64,000 nucleotides of DNA from Notolepis coatsorum (lineage: Eukaryota; Chordata; Actinopteri; Aulopiformes; Paralepididae), in the NCBI GenBank assembly GCA_963971535.1, contig OZ020592.1, positions 55,381,632 through 55,445,631 of the forward strand, in the 5' to 3' direction. Position numbers and translations under genes: made by a program. Of this stretch, positions 44,405-56,120 are shown piece by piece. Position 1 is the stretch's first letter. Every line of letters begins with the position of its first letter. The notes beneath the pieces were generated by a model that worked only from the letters and a program-made list of their open reading frames with translations, did no database searches and was not told the origin of the DNA.

Positions 44405-45823
44405 TGTAACTGAGGGGTACAATTCCCTGACTGTATTACTAGATATGATACTTACTACCACTACCTTTGTACTTAATATTCGGCCACCCAGTACTCGGCA
44501 TAAATATATTATGATGAACACTGTCACGTAGATGAAACGGATCCAACACAAATGTACGAATTAGAAATAGGTCTTTATTTCTACACAGCGATGGTGTGTA
44601 GAGCAAGCACTTAATCAAATCAATCACATTTATGAATGGGAATTAGTATGCACTTTTATGGCAAGAGTATTCGTCGGTATATCAATAGAGAATGTCCAAT
44701 CTCTGAAGGCGCAGGTGGTACATATACGACCTGGAATAGTTAAGGAATAATAGCAATGATACTTTAATGATTATAGAACTGGATACACTAGGGGGGAATT
44801 CCGGTCGCTTGTAAGACAACTGGAGAAGGGGGGGGGGGGGGTAGAGTCTGGCTGTATCCGTCTGGCCGAGGGTATCCTGGGAGAACCCACGGTTGTGCGG
44901 CTCGGTGCCTCAGCGATCCTCGATCCACAGATGAAAGCAGTTGGACTCTCTGTGGGCCGGCTTCCTCCGGTCCACGATGGAGAGACGTGAAGCGACCTCG
45001 TCGTGTAGAGCGTCTCCTCACCTGTCGTCCTCTCCGGGGGGGGGGTTTCCAACACACGGCAGTGTTGGTCTTTATCCATAGAATAATCACTGTATACAAA
45101 GCATAATCCGTGCCTGGGAAGGCGGTAGAATAATCCGGTATGCAGGTCCACTCGCTCGTCGGCTCTGGGGCTCCTCGGGTGCAGTCTCACATGGGGTCGG
45201 CCACCCTGGATAAGCAGCCAGTTCTCTGCCCGAAACGATGGGGTACTGACTACGATAGTATTCTCACCGCACGAAGCACTACATATGAATAGACTATTAT
45301 TAGCTTAATAGACTACGTCCAACTCGACGATATAGTGCCAAATATGACTATTCAAATATTAATATACACGATGTCTCAATACCGATGGTAGGCCGAACTT
45401 GGCCTTACTCCCACACGTGGCGTCGCGGGGAGGCTTTACGTCTGTCACTCTATTGGAGGGTAAGAAACTGGACTAAAAAGGAAGTCCTACTTTAGTAGCG
45501 CAGTATATATACGCACTATGAACAAATAGTACCGTTAGTGGTGCGGTAGCCAGATTCCTACGCGGAACTAGGACTTGTTCGTACATGTTGAGCGGTATGT
45601 TTGAACTGGGTCTGGGGGGTATGGCAGCCTGGCACCAAGGTCTCGACCAATAGTAGAATGGAGACTATTATGGGATGTTCAGTAGGCTAGAATGGATATT
45701 CAATGCATATTGTACAAGGAATATACAAGGGATATCAGGGAATATTAGAGAATATACAAATACAATTAAATATATATATATAAATAAATATATATATTCG
45801 GTTTAATCTGGCCCTTCACAACA
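44405..45823 (-). repeat. BEL-1 5' LTR, 1419 bp
   Basis: Same termini as the 3' LTR. It has an 11-base deletion near 45123 relative to it. Confidence 0.95.
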
Positions 45824-46236
<413 letters not shown>

Positions 46237-46849
46237 ACCGCAGCTCCGGCTCGTTTGCCACAAAACGAATGTAAATTGGGCCACTGGTCAGTCTGAATAA
46301 AGAGTCCTGAAACATATACTCCACAGTACTCCCAATGCAATGTAGTTTGTTTTTCCTGCACTTTTGGGTATGTTTATCTGTTGTTGTTTTTTTACAGTGA
46401 TCCCATTACTTTACATTAGGTTTGTAGCTAACTAAGGATACACTGGGTAATGAGTATGAAGCACAGCATGGCTTGTGCTGGAAAAGGACTCTACACTTCG
46501 AAGAAAAGGGATAAAAAAAAACTCACTCACTCAAAAACTCACCCTTTAACTGAGACAGAAGACTATATATGGCAGAATGGTACCCTATAGTTTACAGTGG
46601 AGCACATAGAGAGCATGGAGAATGAGGAGAGAGGGACTGATGTAAATCATTCCATTTGATGTAAAGAGAGATGTTCATATTTCATCCTCTGACCTACTTC
46701 CTACATGCTGCTCTTCATATGGCTTGTGATCAGCATCAGTGCGTGAATACATGTGAGTAGACTGTGTTGTCTATTCAGCAGTTGGATGTGTTGAGAGGTA
46801 TATATATGAAGGTATATTGTCACAGATCCATACAAAGGTATGGATTTTT
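46237..46849. other. No gene; dispersed repeat at 46315-46510
   Basis: It holds the partner of the repeat at 6345-6545. Otherwise unassigned. Confidence 0.45.
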
Positions 46850-48000
46850 ACTATACCGTCTATGATGTGTCTGACCATTCCTTCATATCCTTCTCACTAA
46901 CTCATGCTTAACCCCAACCCATCCACTCCAACTCAAACCGTCTCAGTCAGACGCAACCTGTGCTCCCTATCCTCCTCCACCCTCTCCTCTGACATACTAT
47001 CCGCTCTACCTTTGAGTGTCACCTTCTCTGCTCTCCCCCCAGAGACGGAAACCTCCACCCTCCTCTCAGCCCTCTCAACCTCCTTCGATAAGCTCTGTCC
47101 CCTCGCTGAGAAACCTGCCCGCCGTTCCCCACCCAGTCCATGGCTGACGAATGCAGTGAGAGAAGAAAGACAGGTCCTTTAGAGCGGCCCAGAGGAAGTA
47201 TAGAAAGTCACGCCTCACTGCTGACATCACCACATTATCACAACCTCTTGTTAGCATTCTCCAAAACCATTACTACTGCCAAAGCTTCTTTCTTTCATCA
47301 TAGGATCGAGGCATCTGCCAAGAACCTTTGCAAACTGCATGCTACCATGTCTTCCCTCCTCACTCCCACCCCCACCCCTCCCCCCTCATCTCTCTCTGCC
47401 GAAGACTTTGTGATCTTCTTTGAAGAAAAAGTGGAGAACATCCGCAGCTCCTTCTCCCAACCCCCACCCATTCCAAATACTGAATCGAGAACCTCATCCT
47501 TCACTCAAGTTTCAAGTTCAAATTTCTTTAATAGTTGTCATACAGAAGTACAGAATACTTTTATACAAAATGCTTCTTACTGTTGCGCTCCAGAGACTGT
47601 GCAAGACAAGATAAGTATGAAATAAAATAACATAGTAAAATTAGAAGTAAAAAAGTAAAAAAAATGAGGTCACAGTGTTCAGTTTAGACATATGTACAAT
47701 GTTCGATGCAGAATAGACGTAGTTACCATACAATATACAATACTGTGCAGTGTACTAATATACAATACTATATAGTGCACTCTGTCATCTTTCTCTCCCA
47801 TTACAGACGCAGAGACCCTCACACTGTTAACGTCGAACCGTCCCACTACATGCCACCTGGACCAGTTACCCTCCCCACTCCTCCAGACCATAGCAGCAGA
47901 CGTTCTCCCATTCCTAACTGCAACCATCAACTCCTCCCTCAACTTGGGAGTGGTCCCCACCTCCCTAAAACAAGCCAGTCACACTGCTCATAAAAAAACC
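46850..48000 (+). pseudogene. L2-type LINE, internal fragment, split by Rex1
   Basis: It starts in SDHSFISFSLTHA, the end of the apurinic endonuclease domain, followed by a stop. Then come the linker with RRNLCSLSSSTLSSDILSAL and PLAEKPARRSPPSPWL, ITTAKASFFHHRIEASAKNL, LSAEDFVIFFEEKVENIRSS, and after the Rex1 piece SPLLQTIAADVLPFLTATIN and SSLNLGVVPTSLKQASHTA, where the L2 polymerase begins. It covers the middle of ORF2 only, with frameshifts near 47165 and a stop near 46900, so it is inactive. Confidence 0.8.
47506..47783 (-). mobile_element. Rex1-type LINE 3' end inside L2
   Basis: CAAGTTTCAAGTTCAAATTT tail, then CACAGTCTCTGGAGCGCAAC in complement. Same family as 5519 and 13933. Only the 3' UTR is present. 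Confidence 0.75.
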
Positions 48001-48800
48001 AACCACGAGCTAGAGCATATGTGTGTAGGGTAGATTTTCAAAGGAAAAGGAGCAGCGCCATGTGAGGCCGTGTTTTGGCTGAGCTCCTTACCAGTATTGT
48101 GTTTTATGTAAATTAATTCACCAGTTTGATCCTGAAAGTTCATGGAAAGTGTCTGAGAACACCCAACAGAGATATTGAGAACGTTTGCATAGTTTTGTCG
48201 CCGCAATACAACCTGCAGCAGATGATGAAGGGTACTCGTCACCAGAATAAAGCCAACATGGAAGCTATGGAGGCTAATGCTACACCGACTGAGAACACGG
48301 GGCAAGAGGCTATCCTACAAGCTATTGCGGCGCTGAGGACGGAGCTGCTCGACAAGGGGGAGGCCCAGTCGGTTGAGATTAAGACCCAGGTTGACAATCT
48401 CAGGGCGGAAATTAAACAGGCTAATGATAATGCCAACGCCAAAATTGAGGCCATGGGGAAACAGTTTGTAGAACTGGAAACTGCGGTCAACGACCAGTCT
48501 GACAGGATCACCGCCTTGGAGCGAGATTTGACTGAGGGTCTGAAAGAACTAGCGACCCAGAAAGCTCGAAATGAGGATTTGGAAGCTCGGTCCCGCCGTT
48601 TTAATCTGCATATAACTGGGATAAAAGAAGGAAGAGAGGACGGGAAGCGACAGTCAGACTATGTCTCTCAGTGCCTGAAAGACGCATTTGGCCTCTCCAT
48701 ACTACCCACTTTGGATTTTGCCCATCGTACCTTTCGCACGAGATCGAGTGGAGAAGACGGCGGCCCACCGAGGACCTTCATCGTCAGATGTCATTACTTT
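48001..48800 (+). pseudogene. L1-type LINE ORF1 fragment
   Basis: A frame 48126-48806 with a likely true start at one of the Met codons from 48222. A coiled coil (about 48255-48560, AILQAIAALRTELLDKG to LERDLTEGLKEL) is followed by the start of an RNA-binding domain: NEDLEARSRRFNLHITGIKE, CLKDAFGLSIL, TLDFAHRTFRT, GPPRTFIVRCHYF. This is the L1 ORF1 protein layout, an RNA chaperone binding the LINE transcript. It is cut at 48800 by the next LINE tail. No ORF2 in view. Confidence 0.85.
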
Positions 48801-49248
48801 GAATGAATGAATGAATGAATGAATGAATGAATGAATGAATGAATGAAAACTTTATTTAACAGATTGCATAATGGGTACAATACAGTACGGCTCAATACAT
48901 ACAATTGTTAAGGGGATGCAGACCTGAGAAAGACGTTTGTCTTGTTTCCATCAGGGTCCCCCATTTTCAATTCATATAGACATTTATGACATACACAACA
49001 TACATGACATTTATGGCATAGGGACATATAGGTATTTAGTACTGATACATTTGTGACATAAGCGGTATCCAAATATACAGTACTGTTACCCCTAGATCCT
49101 GACAGAGTATATACATATGATGGGGAGGGGACTGTCCATTAGGAGGGGGTGGGTGGGTGGGAGGGAAATATACATACGGCGGGGAGGGAATATATACATG
49201 CGGTGGGGAGGAGACTGTCTATTAGGAGGTGGTGGGGGTTTTGGGCAT

Positions 49249-50810
49249 TTACGGTGGCCAGTTTCGAATTGCAGCCTCCCGTAGGTGCTCTTTAAGAGCG
49301 GTTTTGAATGTGGGCAGGGATTCACATTCCTTTACAGCTTTGGGTAGGGCGTTCCACATTGTTGTGGCATAATTGCGAAACGTGTTTAGTCCCTTGTTTG
49401 AGCCGAATCTGGGTTTAACATGATTTGTTGAGCTTCCTCTGGTGTAGTGGTTGTGGTATTCACTGACCTTTGGGAAGTATTTTGACATGTACATGGGCAC
49501 CCCGGTCGTATAGTGTATCTTGTAGACCAGGCCCATTGCAAGTTGCTGTACTCTGTCGTCTACTCTAAGCCATCCTAGGTTGTCAAAGTGGGCAGGGGTG
49601 AGGTGGGTTCTGGGGTTCAGGTCAAGTAGGAGTCTGACCAGTTTGTTTTGTGATGTTTGTAATTTTGTTTTAAGCGCCTTTGAGGTGCTTTGGTACCATG
49701 AGGTGCACGCATAGTCATAGTACCCTTGAATGAGTGCTCCTGCCAGAGTCTTCAGGGTATTCTTGTTTACCAGAGAGGAGATCCGGTACAAGAATCTAGT
49801 TTGTTGGTTGACTTTTTTTATTACATTGGATGCCATTTTGTCACAGGAAAGATTTGCCTCTAGGATGGAACCCAGGTAGGTAATTTCGTCTTTCCTTGTG
49901 ACAATATTGTCACCCACTGTAACTGAGAAGCCGTCGGTCTTGCTGAGTTTGTTATTTGAACCGAAGAGAATGGACTCTGTTTTGCCCATGTGTAATGATA
50001 GTTTGTTATCAGCGAGCCATATGCAGATTTTGCCTAGTTCCGTGCTGAGGGTTTTTTCAACCTGCAACTTGTTCTTGTCAGAGACCAGCAGGGCTGAGTC
50101 GTCCGCAAACAGGAACAAGTTGCAGTCACAGGCTGACGACATGTCATTTGCATAAATTAGGAAGAGTAGCGGTCCTAGTATGCTTCCTTGTGGAACACCA
50201 CAGCTCACTGTGAGGGGGGGGGATAGAGTACCGTTTACCTCTACCATCTGTTCTCTCCCCTCCAGGTAGGATTGCATCCAGCTCACTGATAAGCTATCAA
50301 AACCAATTGCTTTTAGCTTGTCCATTAGAATGGAGTGATGACAGTGTCGAAGGCCTTTTGTAGGTCCAGCATGACCATGCCGCAGTATTTGCCCGCGTCC
50401 ACCTCTTGTTTGATGTGGTCGTTCAAATAGAGGAGGCATGTGTCAGTGGAGTGGGACGTTCTGAAGCCAGATTGGAATTCGTAGATTAGATTTTTTTCCG
50501 CCAGGTACTTTTCGACCTGTTCGTAGACTATTTTCTCCATGACTTTCGAGATGGAGGTAAGAATAGAAACAGGGCGGTAGTTGCCTGGGTCTAATTTGCT
50601 GCCCTTTTTGTGCAGAGGGGTCACTCTCGCAATTTTGAAGTCCTTGGGGACGTGCCCCTGTTTTATAGAGAGGTTTATTATGTGTGTGATGACTGGGGTG
50701 ATGGCGGCTGCTGCGTCTCTGAGGAATTTGGAGGGGATGTTGTCATGGCCAGTGGCCTTGTTAGGTTGGAGGGCGCTCAATCTTTTGAGTACCTCATCGG
50801 TTGTTACCAT
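49249..50810 (-). pseudogene. LINE copy 2 reverse transcriptase, one frameshift
   Basis: 50325-50810 gives the fingers: VLKRLSALQPNKATGHDNIP, ARVTPLHKKGSKLDPGNYRP, VSILTSISKVMEKIVYEQVE, then YEFQSGFRTSHSTD and MLDLQKAFDTV. Near 50338 the plus strand reads GAGTGATGACAGTG where copy 1 reads GAGTGATTGACAGTG, so one base is lost. The rest (49249-50335) is the palm and thumb with GVPQGSILGPLL, FLFADDSALL and TYLGSILEANLSCD. Catalytic residues look intact. Restores to a normal LINE layout apart from this shift and the later insertions. Confidence 0.88.
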
Positions 50811-51309
50811 TTCAAGTTTGAAAACGTCTTTGTGGACCCCTAGGTTTTTGTAGTATGCTACTATGTGTTCTACCCCATAATGCCCTGAGTGGGAGGGTAG
50901 TTTGTTTACCAGTGTTGTGGCTATGTTTGTGAAAAAGATGTTTAAGTAATTGGCTACATCCAGCTTGTCTGTGATGAGCGTGTTGTCCGTCTTTATGTTT
51001 ATGTTTGAGAATCTGGTTTTAAGTTTTTTACTGCAGCCTAGTTGATTATTGAGTAATTTCCAAAGTTTGCGGGTTTGTTTTTGTTTTCCTCAGTTTTGTC
51101 GTTGATGAAATTTCTTTTTGCGGTTCTGATCATGGTGTTTACGTCATTTCTTAGTCTGTTTCTTTGAATTTTTTGTTCAACCACGTGGGCTTTGTCTGAC
51201 TTTTATGAAGTTCAGAGCATTTTTTGTCTCTGGTTTTCATAGCGGCCAGTATTTCAGTGTGCATCCATGCCTCAGCGCGATTTTTAACCCTGGTGGTTCT
51301 TATGGGTGC
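50811..51309 (-). other. LINE copy 2 linker between endonuclease and polymerase
   Basis: Continuous with the LINE but without a long open frame, so probably carries stops. It ends at the BEL-2 duplication GGTGC (51305-51309). Confidence 0.65.
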
Positions 51310-52613
51310 TGTAACTGAGGGGTTACAAAACCCTGACTGTATTAAAGATTGTGATATATTAAACCACTACTAGTTATGTACTTTAATTACTGGCCAAACA
51401 GTACATCAAATATTGATGGTGAACACCCACACAAGAATACGGCATTGACACATAAATTATATTGGAGGGTTATTTATTATTATTAAGCAACGTTAGGTTA
51501 CAGATTGAGAATTAGGCTCGCGCTTGTATGGCGAAGAACATACGTAAAGTCAGTCAAGAGCATAAGTCAATGAGAATAGTAGGAATACTATGATGGGTCT
51601 AAGCTGACGCCACCTGTGGTATAGCAATTATATGGGCCACACCGGTACCAACTGGAGACACTGGGTTCCCTCCGGGGTGTAAAGCCGGGAGGGGTAGAGG
51701 AATGTTCGGGTACCCAGTCTGAGTCAACGAGGAATAAAGAGGCTCCAGATACAGGAGCCGGTGCTTGTACTCCCTTGATCAGCAGACAAAAGCAATAGTT
51801 GTAATCCAATATGCTCGGTAGCATTGACGACAGCTAGCCAGCCCCTTCCAAGAGGCGGGCCCGAGTGGTGATCCTCACGAGGTTAAATCCCAAACGACAG
51901 TGGAATCAACGGTGCTCTTCTCCGGTGGTCACGGTCCCAAAGCAATATAATCCAACCAGAAATGGTTCTGCATTCGCCGGTGCCGATTCTCCTGTGTACA
52001 TATCCAACGGTTCCCGCCTAGGACTCCTCGGGTGTGGGCACGGATTTAGGCCTCACAGCCTGGATAAGTGCACTAGCTAAAGACACGACGAACCGATGGT
52101 AATGCTGGTCACGGAAGGACTGTAGCCGCACGATATACAATAAATGATCGACTATTACTTCACATTAGATTAAGTCGAACTCAACGTTACTGCGTTAAAC
52201 TCTGACACTTTAACATTCTATTCGCACGCGGTTCTCAATGCTCTATTTAGATGCAAAGTTGCTCACTTCACTGCACATTGACTCGTGGTGAAGGCTTTAC
52301 TAGGTTTTGGTAAGGTACTGCCGTTTACACCTGCGCCGTATTTATACGTAAGTGAATATCTAGTCCCCAACCTCAGTTCTTGTCTCGTATTACTACGCAG
52401 ACTCTGGGCATGTACTGACATGCCCGGAGTTGCCTTTGAACTTGCCATTGGGGGCTTGGTCATTGGCGCCTGGGGCCGCTGTCCAATAGGAGAGCGAATA
52501 TTACTCTGGTTTGTACGCAGGTAAAGGGATATTCCGTGTATATATATAAATAATATACAAGGTATATCAAACGATACATATATATATTCAGTTTAATCTG
52601 GCCCTTCACAACA
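51310..52613 (-). repeat. BEL-2 3' LTR, 1304 bp
   Basis: I saw about seven substitutions from the 5' LTR (near 51976, 52013, 52052, 52222, 52276, 52446 and 52462) and no indels, so roughly 0.5 percent divergence. Confidence 0.95.
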
Positions 52614-52625
52614 GCCGCCTCCTAA
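52614..52625 (-). other. BEL-2 polypurine tract
   Basis: Minus-strand AGGAGGCGGC abuts the LTR. A second copy lies at 54414-54425 beside a 67-bp LTR stub. Confidence 0.65.
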
Positions 52626-52709
52626 TTAGTCCGCACCTAATTAGTTAAAAGGAAGACAGATTAATAGTCCTGTCAACTACTCAATGTCTGTTGTGGGGAG
52701 TAGGGCAAT

Positions 52710-54320
52710 CTACAAAGTCAGTGGGTCATGATCGTCATCAAGGGAGTCAGGGAGCCTTGGCAATTCTATCAGCCTCGCCACGGGTCGGGTGTAGCGGTGA
52801 GGCAGGTCGGCCCTCCTGGGTATACTGGGCTGTGCTCGCCACAGGCGACAGTCTAGACAGGTCCACTGGAAGCGTCGTACTGCTTCTCTTCCTTGCAGTA
52901 TCCAATAGCGACGTCGGATCTCAGCGAAGACTCTCTCTGCCCCAGCGTGGTGCACATCCTCATCGTATTTCTTTATGATGAGCTCGGTGACCTTGTGTCG
53001 GCTGTTGAGGACTATAGGAAACTTGACGTCATCCGTTAAGTCCGGGGCCCGTCTCAGACGACCACCCACCCTGATGAGGCCATGGGTGTCGCGCTCGGGG
53101 GCCAAGTGGAGCAGTCTGCTGTCTGACGGGACTGGCTTTGTTCCCTGCAGGCAGTCTAGCTCGTCGGGGAACGAGTCTCTTTGGGCTCGCTGTAGCAGAA
53201 GGAGTTCTGCTTCTTCGTAGTTAGCTGCGTTGATGTCGGTAGTGGGGGGAACCTCAGGGTGGTGCCACAGGAATGTCTTTAACTGCGCACTCTCAAAGGT
53301 GGGGCAGTCGTCTATGTTAGGGTCAGTGGGGACTGGTGTGTGCGTCAACCCACAGAACATAGATTTCTTGACCTCTGCCTCCTCTTGACTAGCCTCCCGA
53401 GGGGTGGGGTTAGGCCACTCTTCTTCCGGGAGCTTGAGGAACTCAGGACCGTCACTGTAGATATTGTGACGTGTGAGGTCATCTAGGCACATCCCCCGTG
53501 TGATGACATCTGCTGGGTTCTGTTTCGTGTCCACGTACCTCCAGCACGCTGATCCTGTTAAGTCTTGGATCTCTGTGATTCTGACTCCCACGAAGACCTT
53601 GTATCTACACGAATCGGACTGGATCCATGTGAGTACGGTCATGGAGTCTGACCACAAGATTGTTCTTTGCACCGGGATGGTGAGTTCACGTTGGATTAAC
53701 GTGGCGAGTTGCGCGCCTACCAGAGCTGCGCAGAGCTCTAGACGCGGGATCGATTGTTGCTTGCGGGGGGCTATCCTTGAGCGAGCCAGGATGAAGGCTG
53801 TGTGTATTTCTCCTCCCTCCTCTCGGGCCCGCAAGTAAGCCACCGAGCCGTAGGCCACTTCTGAGGCGTCGCTGAAGACGTGCAGGTCCATCTGGCATGT
53901 TTCCAGCCGCACTGTGGGTGGGAAGTAGCTTCGGCGTATGTTCACATTTTGGAGCGAGTTGAGTTCTCTCTCCCACTCTCTCCAGGTGGAGACGAGGTGG
54001 TCGGGTATGGGGTCGTCCCAGCCCTGTTCCTTGTCCCACAGCTCTCGTACAATCATTTTCGCCCGGGTGGTGTAAGGTAGGATACACCCCAACGGGTCGT
54101 ATTGCCTTGCGAGTGTTCTGTATACGCTCCGTCTGGTGGTCGGTAGAGGGGTCGACCTTCCCTGCTCCGTGGTCAGGGGTGTGTATCTGTAATGGAGCGA
54201 GTCTGTTTTGAAGCACCAGACTAGGCCTAATGTCATTTCTTGTGCTTCACCTGGGATGGTCGCCATCCAGGTCTCGCTGCTTGCTGCCTTTGTCTCTGGG
54301 GAGAGGCTGCGAAGTACATG
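52710..54320 (-). pseudogene. BEL-2 pol end, duplicated copy (RNase H and partial integrase)
   Basis: A 518-residue open frame from Met 54266, open to the duplication edge. It has the end of the polymerase (QYDPLGCILPYTTRAKMIVR), RNase H (HVFSDASEVAYGS, PRLELCAAL, ILWSDSMTVL, NPADVITRG) and the integrase zinc finger (VHHAGAERVFAEIRRRYWI, then TCLDCRLWRAQP), then an abrupt join near 52797 to the last residues RYTRPVARLIEL. The integrase catalytic core is missing. Here the arginine codon in MIVRELWDK is intact. It lacks its own gag and polymerase start, so it would not be made separately. Confidence 0.9.
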
Positions 54321-54346
54321 TTGGAGAACCAGCGGTCTTCCGAAAT

Positions 54347-56120
54347 TAAATAATATACAAGGTATATCAAACGATACATATATATATTCAGTTTAATCTG
54401 GCCCTTCACAACAGCCGCCTCCTAATTAGTCCGCACCTAATTAGTTAAGAGGAAGACAGATTAATAGTCCTGTCAACTACTCAATGTCTGTTGTGGGGAG
54501 TAGGGCAATCTACAAAGTCAGTGGGTCATGATCGTCATCAAGGGAGTCAGGGAGCCTTGGCAATTCTATCAGCCTCGCCACGGGTCGGGTGTAGCGGTGA
54601 GGCAGGTCGGCCCTCCTGGGTATACTGGGCTGTGCTCGCCACAGGCGACAGTCTAGACAGGTCCACTGGAAGCGTCGTACTGCTTCTCTTCCTTGCAGTA
54701 TCCAATAGCGACGTCGGATCTCAGCGAAGACTCTCTCTGCCCCAGCGTGGTGCACATCCTCATCGTATTTCTTTATGATGAGCTCGGTGACCTTGTGTCG
54801 GCTGTTGAGGACTATAGGAAACTTGACGTCATCCGTTAAGTCCGGGGCCCGTCTCAGACGACCACCCACCCTGATGAGGCCATGGGTGTCGCGCTCGGGG
54901 GCCAAGTGGAGCAGTCTGCTGTCTGACGGGACTGGCTTTGTTCCCTGCAGGCAGTCTAGCTCGTCGGGGAACGAGTCTCTTTGGGCTCGCTGTAGCAGAA
55001 GGAGTTCTGCTTCTTCGTAGTTAGCTGCGTTGATGTCGGTAGTGGGGGGAACCTCAGGGTGGTGCCACAGGAATGTCTTTAACTGCGCACTCTCAAAGGT
55101 GGGGCAGTCGTCTATGTTAGGGTCAGTGGGGACTGGTGTGTGCGTCAACCCACAGAACATAGATTTCTTGACCTCTGCCTCCTCTTGACTAGCCTCCCGA
55201 GGGGTGGGGTTAGGCCACTCTTCTTCCGGGAGCTTGAGGAACTCAGGACCGTCACTGTAGATATTGTGACGTGTGAGGTCATCTAGGGACATCCCCCGTG
55301 TGATGACATCTGCTGGGTTCTGTTTCGTGTCCACGTACCTCCAGCACGCTGATCCTGTTAAGTCTTGGATCTCTGTGATTCTGACTCCCACGAAGACCTT
55401 GTATCTACACGAATCGGACTGGATCCATGTGAGTACGGTCATGGAGTCTGACCACAAGATTGTTCTTTGCACCGGGATGGTGAGTTCACGTTGGATTAAC
55501 GTGGCGAGTTGCGCGCCTACCAGAGCTGCGCAGAGCTCTAGACGCGGGATCGATTGTTGCTTGCGGGGGGCTATCCTTGAGCGAGCCAGGATGAAGGCTG
55601 TGTGTATTTCTCCTCCCTCCTCTCGGGCCCGCAAGTAAGCCACCGAGCCGTAGGCCACTTCTGAGGCGTCGCTGAAGACGTGCAGGTCCATCTGGCACGT
55701 CTCCAGCCGCACTATGGGTGGGAAGTAGCTTCGGCGTATGTTCACATTTTGGAGCGAGTTGAGTTCTCTCTCCCACTCTCTCCAGGTGGAGACGAGGTGG
55801 TCGGGTATGGGGTCGTCCCAGCCCTGTTCCTTGTCCCACAGCTCTCATACAATCATTTTCGCCCGGGTGGTGTAAGGTAGGATACACCCCAGCGGGTCGT
55901 ATTGCCTTGCGAGTGTTCTGTATACGCTCCGTCTGGTGGTCGGTAGAGGGGTCGACCTTCCCTGCTCCGTGGTCAGGGGTGTGTATCTGTAATGGAGCGA
56001 GTCTGTTTTGAAGCGCCAGACTAGGCCTAATGTCATTTCTTGTGCTTCACCTGGGATGGTCGCCATCCAGGTCTCGCTGCTTGCTGCCTTTGTCTCTGGG
56101 GAGAGGCTGCGAAGTACTTG
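54347..56120 (-). repeat. BEL-2 internal duplication, unit 2
   Basis: Second copy of 52547-54320. Between the units is a 26-bp filler (54321-54346) not found in either flank. Its low end includes a 67-bp LTR stub (54347-54413). Confidence 0.95.

Larger units (their letters stand above)
37861..45823 (-). mobile_element. BEL/Pao LTR retrotransposon (BEL-1)
   Basis: A complete structure with two LTRs, primer site, gag-pol region and purine tract on the minus strand. Flanks are ATTAT on both sides (37856-37860 and 45824-45828), fitting a 5-bp duplication but in a TTA repeat, so weak evidence alone. The LTRs differ by only a few substitutions and small indels, so it is young. The integrase is deleted. 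Confidence 0.92.
52547..54320 (-). repeat. BEL-2 internal duplication, unit 1
   Basis: Matches 54347-56120 at a constant offset of 1800 bp with few substitutions (for example near 52645, 53488, 53904 and 54046). It includes the first 67 bp of the 3' LTR on the minus strand, the purine tract, and the end of pol up to the start of RNase H and connection. Confidence 0.95.
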
